Source of the DNA: Saccharopolyspora phatthalungensis
GTDB taxonomy: Bacteria > Actinomycetota > Actinomycetes > Mycobacteriales > Pseudonocardiaceae
DNA length: 64,000 bases
NCBI RefSeq assembly: GCF_014203395.1
Contig: NZ_JACHIW010000001.1
Coordinates: 496,001 to 560,000 of the forward strand
Direction: 5' to 3'
How positions within the stretch are numbered: position 1 is the stretch's first letter; each line of letters opens with the position of its first letter. This document shows positions 26,259-35,375 of the stretch, piece by piece. The position numbers and the translations under genes were made by a program. The notes under the pieces are model-generated. The model was not told the DNA's origin, did no database searches, and saw only the letters and a list, made by a program, of their open reading frames with translations.

Positions 26259-26465
26259 TCAGCTGATGAAGCTGAAGACGTCGAAGGCTCCGGTGAGCTG
26301 GCCGATGATCGCTATGGTGGCCAACAACGCGCCGATCCCGGCCACCGTCAGCACAGAAAGCATGATCAAGTAGACGAGCGCCTTGATCGGCTTCGGCAGC
26401 TTGGCCACCGAAGCGAAGTCGGGCAGCGAAACGTGCGGTTCCTTGCCGATCCCTGGTGCGGACAT
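26259..26465 (-). CDS. Small single-pass membrane protein
   Basis: A 68-residue protein with a 30-residue N-terminus (MSAPGIGKEPHVSLPDF) and one long hydrophobic stretch (ALVYLIMLSVLTVAGIGALL and on to ATIAIIGQLTG) that could be one or two helices. It lies just upstream of the tRNA-Met gene on the same strand. No family recognised; size and composition look like real small membrane proteins of actinomycetes. Confidence 0.55.
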   Translation of the reverse strand: MSAPGIGKEPHVSLPDFASVAKLPKPIKALVYLIMLSVLTVAGIGALLATIAIIGQLTGAFDVFSFIS

Positions 26466-27705
26466 CCTGACTTCCCCCGTCCTCTGTCAGTCCCCGTGGA
26501 CGAAAACACCACTGCTCACTAGACGAAGCGCAGCGGACTCCCCGTTGCGCGCGACGCATCACGAGTTCGTTTCGGTAGCAATCGAGTGGATCAACCAGCG
26601 CGGTCAACCATTCCGGCCCGCGGGTCACGCGGCCTCGGACCAATCATCCGCGCCGATGCCGGTGACCGCGAGCCGGGCAAGAACGAGATCGCGCCCTGAG
26701 CCCGGATCGTTATCCGACCCGCCGTCCAAATCGCTCGGACGTGTGATGCGCGGGGCTCCGATGTCGCCGCGCCCCGCCGGCACGCTCTTCCGGTTGCCCT
26801 CGCACTGATCCTACCGCGTCGGTCGGACATCCCTGCTACCTACCACCCTGTCCACTGAGGGCCGTCTGGCCGGACCCCGGCCCTATCGCCGACGCGCCGG
26901 GCAACGCCCGTCCCCGCCGTCCGGGACTCGCCCACCCCGTGGCGTCCGGTACGGGGTTTTCCTTTCCATAGCGGGTTTTCGCACCCATCGGCCGCGCCGA
27001 AGCGCAACAGTACGTCCCGCCTCGTGATTGTCCAGAGGGTGAAGAAGCGACCGGCCGCACACGCGCTGTCAGCGGTTCTGCCGATGACCGCCCCGATGAA
27101 GGCCAGCCGGTCGGAACTCGGGTCAATCAGGTTCATGACCGTCAGGCCCCGGCATTGGCGGTTCGCTCGCCAATATGGGCATTTCTTCCGGTCTGCCACG
27201 GCATGCTCTGCCGTGCACTGGACCGCCGGGAGCCCTAACGCGAGCTGCGGACCATGACCGTGGTGCCGAAGACCCGCGAAGCGGCCAGCAAGATCGAGAC
27301 AGTAGCGCGAATCTCCGCGGCCTGCGGAGTTGGGCCCACTCCGATTGCTCCTGTGCAGAAGGCAGGCTGAGCTCGAAGAATGGTCGGATCCGGGCCATGA
27401 CGATCTCTCGTCGCCAGGTTCCCGCCTTGTTGATCAGCCGCGTTGCCTGCGCACAATGACACCACAAGCGGTGGGCACGACGCGGCAGTTCGCAGGGATC
27501 TGCAGAGCGGGCACCCGGGCCGATCAAGCCGCTCCGACTGGCGCATTTTCCAAACATCACCAGTCCGAATGCGGGCCGCCGATCAACCGAGGGGCGCGCT
27601 TCACTGCTGCGCTCACCACACCGCCCACCATTCATCATCGATGCGCGGAACGGCTCGGTTCGCGCGATGACTAACCTTACGCGGCGACAGTGAGAAGGGC
27701 GGGTG
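26466..27705. other. 1.2-kb region without a recognisable gene
   Basis: Codon use is poor in all frames. Two weak minus-strand possibilities are a reading frame ending at 26840, which contains the unusual segment SACAAGRFFTLWTITRRDV (about 26990-27060), and one starting at 27398 (MARIRPFFELSLPSAQ) that continues only after a frame change as EIRATVSILLAASRVFG. These may be relics of small genes. I cannot identify them and see no tRNA or repeat. Confidence 0.4.
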
Positions 27706-27849
27706 ATGAATATGGCGGGCCGATGGCGCGCCTGGGCCATGTTGGCCGACTGCGGCACCTTTGAGGGACACCTGTTCTTCCACGGATGAGATGACTCGGG
27801 CTTCCGCGCGACGCGGTTTGCCGGAGCCGATGCACGGGACGGATTATGA
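27706..27849 (+). pseudogene. Remnant of a WDxxAIDL-type conserved gene (copy 1)
   Basis: ATG 27706 opens MNMAGRWR, then about 65 codons present in copy 2 (34889) are missing, and the sequence continues AWAMLADCGTFEGHLFFHG, a TGA stop at 27787, then DDSGFRATRFAGADARDGL and a final TGA. Copy 2 reads GRGWATLAEDGT and later MGDDSGFRAAPFAKVDARD. The final TGA overlaps the next ATG (ATGA), the same arrangement as at 35234. Confidence 0.7.
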
Positions 27850-28694
27850 GCGAATACCAGTATTACGAGTTCCTCGCGGTCGACCGGCCGCTCGACGCGC
27901 GTCAACAGGCCGAGGTGCGGTCGCTTTCCACCCGCGCGCGGATCACCGCCACCAGCTTCGTCAACGAGTACCACTGGGGAGACTTCCGCGGCGATCCGGA
28001 CCAGTTGATGGAGGACTTCTACGACGCGCACCTTTATTTGGCCAACTGGGGAACCCGGCGAATCATGCTCCGCCTGCCGCGCAGGCTGCTGGACCTGGAT
28101 GTGGCCGAGCAGTACTGCGTCGGCGACCACGTCACGGCTTGGTCCACCGACGAGCACCTCGTGCTCGACCTGATGAGCGAGGACGAGTCCGACGACTTTG
28201 ATGTCGAGGCACAGGGATCGCTGTCGGCCATCGTCGGGATCCGAGCAGAGCTCGCCGCCGGTGACCACCGATCGCTCTACCTGGCTTGGCTTGCCGGATA
28301 CGGCACCTGGGAACGCGACGAGTACGCCTTCGACCGCGCCGAGGATGGCGAGCTCGAGCCACCCGTACCGCCAGGATTGCACACGCTCACCGCGGCCCAA
28401 CGCGAGCTGGCCGACTTCCTCCGCCTCGACGACGACCTGCTCGCGGTTGCCACCGAGGCGAGCCTTCCTCGCACGGAGACCACCGATGATCTCGGCCAGC
28501 TCACTGCCTGGGTGAAGAACTTGTCTCCTGCCGAGAAGGATCAGTTCCTCCTGCAGGTCGTCCAGGAACAGGCTGCGACCGCGCAAATGGAGATGCTGCG
28601 GCGATTCCGCGACGAATCCACCACGGCCAGCCCCAGTCCGCCCCGTCGCACCGTGGCCGATCTCCTGGATGGCGCGGCACGGCGGAGGGCTTGA
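27846..28694 (+). CDS. Conserved protein of unknown function (SEYQYYEF family), probably truncated by a frameshift
   Basis: A 282-residue protein beginning MSEYQYYEFLAVDRPLDARQ with conserved stretches SFVNEYHWGDFRGDP and YLANWGTRRIMLRLP. The family is widespread in actinomycetes and other bacteria; function is unknown. As I recall it, homologues continue about 130 residues further with an Arg/Glu-rich helix and an IATRKPxEYD domain. Here that part is encoded in another frame at 28669-29007, so this gene is probably interrupted near 28690. It overlaps the preceding remnant by ATGA. Confidence 0.75.
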   Translation: MSEYQYYEFLAVDRPLDARQQAEVRSLSTRARITATSFVNEYHWGDFRGDPDQLMEDFYDAHLYLANWGTRRIMLRLPRRLLDLDVAEQYCVGDHVTAWSTDEHLVLDLMSEDESDDFDVEAQGSLSAIVGIRAELAAGDHRSLYLAWLAGYGTWERDEYAFDRAEDGELEPPVPPGLHTLTAAQRELADFLRLDDDLLAVATEASLPRTETTDDLGQLTAWVKNLSPAEKDQFLLQVVQEQAATAQMEMLRRFRDESTTASPSPPRRTVADLLDGAARRRA

Positions 28695-29007
28695 CGGCAG
28701 CGCCACGAAGACGCCCAGCGTGCTGACGGATAAGGCACGCCGCCAAGGGGCACGAGAACTCGGCCGCCAGCGACGGCTGGACAACTTGGCCCGCGATGAA
28801 GTCGACGCCCGGGCACGCGTAGCCGCGATGATCGCCACCCGCAAACCCACCGAGTACGACGCCGCAGTCAAGCTGCTCACCGACCTGCAAGCCCTGGCCA
28901 AACGCTACGACCGCACACACGAATACGCCAAGCGCATCGCGGCTCTCCGCCAGGAACACGCACTCAAACCCAGCCTCCTCGACAGCCTCAACCACGCAGC
29001 CCTATAA
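28669..29007 (+). pseudogene. C-terminal part of the SEYQYYEF-family gene in a shifted frame
   Basis: This frame overlaps the end of the 27846 gene by 26 bases. From about 28721 it reads LTDKARRQGARELGRQ and then RVAAMIATRKPTEYDAAV, LLTDLQALAKRYDR and KPSLLDSLNHAAL, which I recognise as the usual C-terminus of that same family. A single-base indel near 28690 would restore one protein of about 390 residues. Translation from GTG 28721 as a separate polypeptide cannot be excluded. Confidence 0.55.
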
Positions 29008-29957
29008 ACAGACCACAAAGGACGGTCATAGAGCCTCGGCCACCGCAAGGCGGGAAGGGCGTACACGCCACCCTCACCCGCCTCGCAGTCGGCCGGCCTG
29101 GGACAGCGAGCTTCGCGAACGTTGTTCGGCTGCTGCGTCGGCCAGTCGGTCCGGCCCTGACACGTGTTGCGGCGGGAAGCGCCGGCACGGGTTCTATCCG
29201 CACCTTCCATTGACCCGCGCGCTGTATGCCGATCAAGCCACCGGTGCGCTGTCGGCGTCACAGCGGCCCAGGGCGGCAATGTCCCATGAGAACTCCGTGC
29301 ACAACGCCAGTAAAGCGGGAGACGCCGACACCGACGAACTCCACATCTTCGGCTGCAACCGTTGCGTACCGCTGGTCGACATCATGGCAGCCAGCGGAGC
29401 CTCCCTGAGATCTGGTCTCTGCGCCACCTCGTCGGCGGGAACTCCACCCGAACTAGGATTTCCGCCCCATAGAAAGGAAATCCACGACGAGGGTATTTCC
29501 TGCTGACACCCGTTACGGCGCGATCGGTATCGACCGTCAGATTTAAACGACCGTGCGGGACTGGGTGACGTCGTTGCCCCCCAACGCGGCCCGGTGAGGA
29601 GATTCGCCGTGTGCTCGGCGCGATCGATGGCTTCCTCTGGGTCCAGTCCATACAGATCGTTACGCAGAAGAACTCTTGGGCGCAAATTTCGACGGCGAGA
29701 TCCCGCTGGAGCTTCTTCAGGGCTCGGGGGTCGTCGAACTGCCAGAAACTGCGCTCTACCCCAGCCTACTCGGGCACGCTTGGGATGATCTTCCAGCGGG
29801 GGAGGATATCGCGTACCCGAGGCAAGTCGTAACGCACCCCGCCGGTACGTCACCCAAGTAGCCGTGTCGCAGGACACATTCCGCAAGCTGTCGCCCGGAG
29901 GAGGTGGATCGGGCGGCAGACTGGCGCGGCACTCGATACCTGGGGAGGGTTAGCCGG
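29008..29957. other. 950-base region with only possible gene debris
   Basis: No frame has convincing codon use throughout. On the minus strand around 29560-29790, pieces in two frames look protein-like (SFWQFDDPRALKKLQRDLAV and, after a shift, NDLYGLDPEEAIDRAEHTAN), which might be a frameshifted small gene. The rest looks non-coding. The last 15 bases hold the GGAGGG site of the next gene. Confidence 0.4.
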
Positions 29958-30683
29958 ATGAACTACCGCAGACGTGGGCCGAACGAGTGGGAATCCGAGT
30001 ACGACCCGCTGTCGGAGTTCGAGGACTTCAGGGATCTGGACGATCCCGCACCTGGCGATGGTCCGTACGCGAGCGATACGGATGACACGCCCAGCCTCGT
30101 TGGGCGTCCGGTCGCTGTCAATGTCACAGATGCTGGAGTCGTCACGTCGGTAGTTCTTGCTGCGGGTTGGCGACGTTCGGTTGACCCACGCGAGCTTGGC
30201 GCGGCCGTGCTTTCCGCATTCGCCACCGCGACCATGCAGGTGCTGGCGAACCGAGTCGAAGGCACACAGCAGACGCCTCCTGTCACAGGGGCCAGCACAC
30301 CAGCTGACCTTCCTGACACTTCGCCGCTGAGCAAGGAAGACGTGATGCGGCTGGTGGATGCTGTCTCGGCTGATCTCAACCACTTCACCGAGCAGGTGTC
30401 CGCTCGCGTTGACCAGACTGTCTCGGTGGAGAGCGCCGGCGGGCACGTACGGGGTTCTGCCAGGAGCGGGCAGATCCTGGACGTGTCGATCGACCCGAAC
30501 TGGGCCGCATCAGCGCGGAACTCCGAGATCGAGCTTGAGCTCACCGAGGTCCTGAAACAGCTGGGTGAGCTGAGTTCACCTGGCGAGTTGGCACAGGGGC
30601 CCCGCAGCCGCGCCATCGACGAACTCCATGCCCTGGCTAGCGACCCGCAGCTGTTCCTTCGCCGGGTCGGCCTGCTGTCGTGA
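29958..30683 (+). CDS. YbaB/EbfC-like protein of a type VII secretion-associated cassette
   Basis: A 241-residue protein from ATG 29958 with GGAGGG upstream. The acidic N-terminus (WESEYDPLSEFEDF) precedes a helical section and a YbaB-like part (VESAGGHVRGSARSGQILDV, then SIDPNWAASARNSEI). YbaB-like genes of this kind commonly precede EspC-like and WXG-like genes in actinomycete type VII-linked cassettes, as here. Its role, possibly a chaperone or regulator of substrates, is inferred from context only. Confidence 0.65.
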   Translation: MNYRRRGPNEWESEYDPLSEFEDFRDLDDPAPGDGPYASDTDDTPSLVGRPVAVNVTDAGVVTSVVLAAGWRRSVDPRELGAAVLSAFATATMQVLANRVEGTQQTPPVTGASTPADLPDTSPLSKEDVMRLVDAVSADLNHFTEQVSARVDQTVSVESAGGHVRGSARSGQILDVSIDPNWAASARNSEIELELTEVLKQLGELSSPGELAQGPRSRAIDELHALASDPQLFLRRVGLLS

Positions 30684-30717
30684 ACGCCTGATGAACTGAT
30701 GGAACGAGGAGTGCCGC

Positions 30718-31065
30718 GTGACTCATCCTGGTGATGGCGTCGACGTTGCGCTGGAAGCGTTACGGTCGGATGCGAGCGTTTGGGAAACCGCAGCCGACAG
30801 CTTGAGCGCCCCGATAACCGCTCTGGGCCCGCTCAAGGTCACGGGCGAAGAAGTGTCCATGTGGGCGGTTGACCGTGGCCTGGACGACGCCTTCAACGAC
30901 GCACGCGCGGCCCTGGAAGACATGATCCGTCAGGCTGCCGAGTACTTCAGGGAAATCGGCGCGGATCTACGTAGCGCGGCCGATCAGTACGAGCGCGATG
31001 ACGACCAAGGACTGCACGAACTCCAAAACGCGTACCGAATGCAGGGCGATATCTATGGTGGCTGA
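30718..31065 (+). CDS. EspC-like type VII secretion-associated protein
   Basis: A 115-residue all-helical protein: VALEALRSDASVWETAADSL, then a second helix with DAFNDARAALEDMIRQAAEY, ending in a C-terminal YERDDDQGL region with the YxxxD-like secretion tail pattern. It matches the EspC/DUF2580 family in length and layout. It starts with GTG and follows the YbaB-like gene by 34 bases; the next gene begins inside its 3' end. No ESX ATPase or membrane genes are in the window, so export would rely on machinery elsewhere. Confidence 0.72.
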   Translation: MTHPGDGVDVALEALRSDASVWETAADSLSAPITALGPLKVTGEEVSMWAVDRGLDDAFNDARAALEDMIRQAAEYFREIGADLRSAADQYERDDDQGLHELQNAYRMQGDIYGG

Positions 31066-31943
31066 TCCGCTGGTCGGACAGGTCGACGACAAGCTGCAGG
31101 AGCTTGACCGGAAGATCAAGGAGTTCTTTGGCAAGGTCAACGAAGTGCTCAGCTGGGTCCCAGAAACCTTCGCTCACCTTATTGAGCCAATTCAACGAGG
31201 CATGGCGGTCGTGGGCCAGAAGATCCAAGAATTCTGGGACAGGGTCCAGCAGGCGTGGAACCAGCCCGGCAACTCCGCCATACTAAGCCTCGATCCGCCG
31301 GTGTTGTTTATTGGTGATCTTGAACGATTGGTTCCTTCAGCAAGATCAATCGTCCCAGCTCAGGAGGGCATCTCGCCTTCTTACGGCCGAACCGTTACCC
31401 AAAACCACCGGTGGATCGAGGCTAAGGATCAAAGGGGAGATGTGGGTGAGCGCGGTCGCCAATCCCATCGGTGATGTTGCGGGCGATGTCGCACTACACA
31501 AACTGGACACGAACGTGGAGTGGACCGGCCGAGCCGCCGAAGCCTACAAGGCGATCGTTCCGGCTCAAGCCGATGCGCTCACGGGGCTAAAGGACCTCGC
31601 CCTGCAGATCCGCACCTCGCTGAACAGCTTGGCGAACGCACTCGACGCCTTCAAATTGGCGCTGTACGTCGCTATTACCGTCTTTATCGTCGGTGTCGTC
31701 GGCGCCATCGTGGGCGCAGGTGCCGCGATCGGCGCGATCGTGACGGGTGCAAGCGTTGCCATCGGCTTGATCACCACTGCGATTACTGCGGTGAATTCCT
31801 ATATGGATGTGATCGAGACCGAGCAGACCGCCCTCACGCAGAAAATCCACGACGTCGGCGGCACATGGTCACGCTCGGATCGCGACCTCTCCGATGGCAG
31901 CATTAGCGACGGCGACGGATCAGATTGGCGAGTCAACCGATGA
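31055..31943 (+). pseudogene. WXG-like helical protein interrupted by a MITE
   Basis: The 5' part from ATG 31055 (VADPLVGQVDDKLQELDR) runs to AILS near 31290. The 3' part resumes in another frame as WVSAVANPIGDVAGDVALHK, followed by VEWTGRAAEAYKAIVPAQAD (WxG motif), two hydrophobic helices and an acidic tail. Removing 31288-31426 restores one continuous frame of about 249 residues (ILRIKGEMWVSAV). The intact form would be an LXG/WXG-type secreted or membrane partner in the cassette. As it stands, translation ends at 31474. Confidence 0.8.
31288..31421. mobile_element. 134-bp MITE with 16-bp inverted ends and 5-bp target duplication
   Basis: The ends are CCTCGATCCGCCGGTG and CACCGGTGGATCGAGG, a 16-bp inverted repeat with one mismatch. 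CTAAG flanks both sides (31283-31287 and 31422-31426) as a direct target duplication. There is no coding capacity. CCT-starting ends and a 5-bp duplication fit an IS1380-type parent, but that assignment is a guess. Its insertion shifts the frame of the WXG-like gene. Confidence 0.8.
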
Positions 31944-32539
31944 ACCCCGGCGGCCCAGGCATACCCCCGCACCACCACCACTACGTTCCAACCCAAAGGC
32001 CTTACCACGAGTTCGCGGCGCTGCCACCACGACGCGCATATAAAATCCAGTTTTTGTCTGTCCTAGTTGGATCGTTGTCGATCATTTCGAGTGTCGTCAT
32101 AGGAATTCTTGCTGTTGTGGTCGGTTACCAACTACCCACAGCAACCTGGGCAACAACCGGCCTCGTAACGACTATGGGCGGCCTCTCCGCATTCTTCTGC
32201 TTCGTTTCCGGCATCACCTTGACACTTGCCCCGGTCTATGTGAGAAACGGACACCTCAACGTGACCTCCACAACCAGGGCCCGACGAGTGCTCGTCACGC
32301 TGTGTGGCAGCACGATCCTCACCTCGATCATCTCAGTTTTTTTCTTCACTGGCACTGTAAGCGCGTCGGTCAAAACCGCCCACGACCCCGTTTACCAGCA
32401 GTTGTATGGTGATCAACCGCTCGGCTATACCCCGTCGACCATCAGCTACCTGATCCTTCTTGCGATGCCGCTTCTGCTGTCGATTTTCGACATGATCATT
32501 GGCTGGGTGCTACTGCGCCCAGCGAGAGGACTGGACTAG
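31940..32539 (+). CDS. Four-helix membrane protein of the secretion-linked cassette
   Basis: A 199-residue protein from ATG 31940, which overlaps the stop of the WXG-like gene (ATGA). A Pro/His-rich N-terminus (GIPPHHHHYVPTQ) precedes four helices: VLVGSLSIISSVVIGILAVV, TTGLVTTMGGLSAFFCFVSG, LVTLCGSTILTSIISVFFF and YLILLAMPLLLSIFDMIIGW. Coupling to the cassette suggests a membrane partner or immunity protein. No family recognised. Confidence 0.65.
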   Translation: MNPGGPGIPPHHHHYVPTQRPYHEFAALPPRRAYKIQFLSVLVGSLSIISSVVIGILAVVVGYQLPTATWATTGLVTTMGGLSAFFCFVSGITLTLAPVYVRNGHLNVTSTTRARRVLVTLCGSTILTSIISVFFFTGTVSASVKTAHDPVYQQLYGDQPLGYTPSTISYLILLAMPLLLSIFDMIIGWVLLRPARGLD

Positions 32540-32821
32540 TGCGCAAGTACGGTATTGATCCGTACAGTGCTCCCCCACACCCTTGAAACAGGCGTTTTCC
32601 CGATACCACAGACCCAAACGCCGAGAGCACCGCACGCATCCCAAGAAGGCGTGCCAGGACGCGGATCAGTTTAGGAACTTGATCGCCTGCGTTCGTCCAC
32701 ACCCACCGCGACGACCGTCGAGGCAGCTTCCCCGCTGTGTCCGCGCTCAAAGGCAGCGACGACGCGACACGCCTGTCGGCGGCGGGTGAAAACTAAAATT
32801 CAGACGCCGTTGACATGATCG
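32540..32821. other. Non-coding stretch before the IS4 remnant
   Basis: About 280 bases with no credible gene. It may include the upstream end of the damaged insertion sequence that follows. I see no clear inverted repeat. Confidence 0.4.
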
Positions 32822-33116
32822 CGGGTGGCGATTGGGGCCGTGGACGGTATCACGTTCGACCTGCAGGACACGGCGTCCAAAGCCGAACACTTCGGGCAGC
32901 CTGGTTCCACACGGGCGAGGTTTAAAGGGGCGTATCCGCCTGCTCGTGTGGTCGTACTGCCCGAATGCAGCACGCCCGGGCATGCTGCTGATCGCCGATC
33001 GCGGTTTTCCCGGGTATGACCTGTGGTCGGCTGCCGCGGCCACAGGCGCGGATCTGCTGTGGCGGGTGAAGAGCTCCGCAGTGCTGCCGGTACGGCAGGA
33101 GTTACCCACATCTTAG
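32822..33116 (+). pseudogene. IS4-family transposase remnant
   Basis: One frame gives AIGAVDGITFDLQDTASKAE and then HFGQPGSTRARFKG, matching the first catalytic Asp region of IS4-type transposases. After a frame change and a large internal deletion, another gives GMLLIADRGFPGYDLW and then LLWRVKSSAVLPV, the second catalytic region. The final Glu region is missing. It is clearly inactive. Confidence 0.75.
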
Positions 33117-33285
33117 GTTGTTGCTGTCGTCCGTCGAGCTGTTGAACGCGCACTGAACGCCGTCGTGACACCGCCAACTGACTTTAAGTTCGCCAACCGC
33201 ACCTGCGTCGACATCTCGTACACTCTCGGTCGACGTTCGCGCAGGGTTCTTGCCTGGTTCCTGGCCGGATGCTGATATTTCGGAC

Positions 33286-34785
33286 ATGCGGCGGTGGGAT
33301 CCCCTAAACGAAAACCAACTCGATCTCCTGAAGCGAGTCGATGCCTCCGAGGACCTCAGCGGCCCCGAGCACGCGCGACTCCGGCACTCTGCCAACGCTG
33401 TTCGTGACCGTGGATTGATCACGATCAGCAAGCGCGGCGGAGTTTGGCGGGCTGAGATGACCAAGGCCGGGCGGTTCTATCTCGATCAGGGCCACCATCC
33501 TGACGATCCTCGCTATCGGAACGAACGCGCCCAACCCACTACTCGGAAGGCAGCCAGGTCAAAGCGCCAAAGCTCCAAGCCTGCACCGCCGAACCAGCAG
33601 GACGACGAGGCCACCGGTACGTCCACCGGAAAAGCCACTCCCTCAGCCCCGCATGCCACTGTGATCGCCGCGCAACGACGCCGGGCAGAGGCGCTTGAAC
33701 TGGTCGAGCGGCTGGTTGCGGACAACCTTGTGGTGATCAAAGCACCCAGTGAGGACAAAGTCGCGCAAATGCGCAAGATTGTGGACTTCGCGAAACGACA
33801 CAATCTCGTCCCCGATGGACATCACATCGAGAAAACCCGGCAGTGGAACAGAGACCGGGACCTGCACATCAGGCTGCACAAAGGAAGCCACGCCAACACG
33901 AAGAGCGACACCGGCAATCTACCGCCAGTACCCGTGCCCGAATCTCTCCGCGCACCGCACCCAGTGGTGGTCGCGCTGCGGGACGATCAGGGACGGCTGG
34001 TCATGCAGAAGGAGCTACGCAGACGCTGCCTGCTCCTCCTGCAAGGGCTCGCCGCGGAGGCGGCGAAGCGAGGCCACAAGATCACCGAACAGCCGGTATC
34101 CGAACGGCACCACCACTACGGCTATGGCACCCGCTCGGGTGGACCGCGATACTCCCGACGCGACGGCCACATCAACCTCGTCGTCAGCGACTTCAGCTAC
34201 ACGGTCACAATCCGGCAGCTAAGCCCGCAATCCGAAGACCCCGACAAAGCTCGACGGCTCGTCATCGAACTCCCCGCCTATCATTCGGAGGGACGGCAGT
34301 ACCGCTGGACAGACGCAAAACTACGCACAGTCGAAGATGGGCTCGCAGCGCTCCTGCGCGAAGCTGAAACCCGGGCCATCGAAGATCGCCAACGTCAGAT
34401 CGACGAAGAGCGCGCCAAAGCCGAACGCAAGGTCCGCTGGGAACAGGCCATGAAGCTCGCTCAGCAGAAGGCGATCGAAGCTCACTACGCAAAGGTTCTC
34501 GACGAACAGGTCGAGCGCTGGCAACGCGCCAAGGAACTCCGGGCCTATTACGAAGAACTCGAACACCGACTCGCTAACCCCAGGCCAACCGATGGCGACC
34601 TCATGCCCGCCCACCAGTGGCTGAGCTGGATCAATGATCACATCACTCGGGAAGACCCGATCGAGCACCCACCAGCAATGCCCGAGCCTCCCAGACTCCG
34701 ACACGACGACCTGACGCCCTACCTCAACGGATGGAGCCCACACGGCCCCGAAGGACATCTCCACTCGTGGCAATGCAGGCGGTAG
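33286..34785 (+). CDS. Conserved actinobacterial protein with winged-helix-like N-terminus and long basic coiled coil
   Basis: A protein of 499 residues from ATG 33286 (MRRWDPLNENQLDLLKR). Residues 1-75 look like a winged helix (SANAVRDRGLITISKRGGVWRAEMTKAGRF in two helices plus a wing). The middle contains a conserved beta-rich domain (GHINLVVSDFSYTVTIRQLS). A strongly charged coiled coil follows (RQRQIDEERAKAERKVRWEQ). The family is common in actinomycete genomes but uncharacterised as far as I know. It stands alone between IS debris and the copy-2 gene pair. Confidence 0.72.
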   Translation: MRRWDPLNENQLDLLKRVDASEDLSGPEHARLRHSANAVRDRGLITISKRGGVWRAEMTKAGRFYLDQGHHPDDPRYRNERAQPTTRKAARSKRQSSKPAPPNQQDDEATGTSTGKATPSAPHATVIAAQRRRAEALELVERLVADNLVVIKAPSEDKVAQMRKIVDFAKRHNLVPDGHHIEKTRQWNRDRDLHIRLHKGSHANTKSDTGNLPPVPVPESLRAPHPVVVALRDDQGRLVMQKELRRRCLLLLQGLAAEAAKRGHKITEQPVSERHHHYGYGTRSGGPRYSRRDGHINLVVSDFSYTVTIRQLSPQSEDPDKARRLVIELPAYHSEGRQYRWTDAKLRTVEDGLAALLREAETRAIEDRQRQIDEERAKAERKVRWEQAMKLAQQKAIEAHYAKVLDEQVERWQRAKELRAYYEELEHRLANPRPTDGDLMPAHQWLSWINDHITREDPIEHPPAMPEPPRLRHDDLTPYLNGWSPHGPEGHLHSWQCRR

Positions 34786-34888
34786 CGCGGGACGCTACGT
34801 CGTAACGATTCTGGGCGCGGAGCTGGCCGCCGACTTCATAGTTGCCAGCCTGACGCCGCAACGGCGAGCACAAAGCGAAGGATTGGCG

Positions 34889-35237
34889 ATGAGTCTGGCG
34901 GGCCGACGGCGGATCGTGGAAATGGACATGTGGGACCGCAATGCCATCGATCTCGAGGGGCCTGGCTTCATCGAGTTCGCTGCCGACGGGACCGGTGAGT
35001 TCGGACTTGTCGCCGTGCACGGCTGGATGGACTGCCGCCCTACCGAGCGCAACGGCTGGCCTTACGTTGAGTTCAGCTGGGATGGCGACGACGAAGGCGA
35101 TCAGGTCTGCGGTCGCGGCTGGGCCACGTTGGCCGAGGACGGCACCGCTCCAGGGACAATTGTTCATCCACATGGGAGACGACTCGGGCTTCCGCGCAGC
35201 GCCGTTCGCAAAAGTCGATGCACGGGATGAGGTATGA
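34889..35237 (+). pseudogene. WDxxAIDL-type conserved gene with one frameshift (copy 2)
   Basis: From ATG 34889: MSLAGRRRIVEMDMWDRNAI, then GFIEFAADGTGEFGLVAVHG, GWMDCRPTERNGWPYVEFSW and GRGWATLAEDGT. Near 35148 the frame changes and continues GQLFIHMGDDSGFRAAPF to TGA 35235-35237. A one-base deletion there would make a normal protein of about 115 residues of a widespread unknown family. The remnant at 27706 is a more damaged copy. The stop overlaps the next ATG as in copy 1. Confidence 0.7.
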
Positions 35238-35344
35238 ACGAGTACCAGTACTACGACATCGCGGTCGAGCAGTCGCTGGACGCGCGTCAACAGGCCCAGG
35301 CACGGTCGCCGTCGACAGCGCCGACTGAAAGCGGACCGTTTTAG
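35234..35344 (+). pseudogene. Truncated copy of the SEYQYYEF-family gene (copy 2)
   Basis: Only 36 codons: MNEYQYYDIAVEQSLDARQ and then QAQARSPSTAP, ending at TAG. The first 28 residues match the 27846 protein, with one residue missing; the rest of that gene is absent, and terminator and tRNA-Asn sequence follow at once. The loss therefore occurred at the tRNA boundary. Confidence 0.7.
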
Positions 35345-35375
35345 GGCCTTTGATCTTGAAACTGGGCCCAAAAGC

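Noticed and set aside
27123..28901. 592-codon minus-strand frame
   Set aside because: Antisense to the SEYQYYEF-family gene; Ser/Arg-rich without domains. Only short 3' pieces are kept as possible relics.
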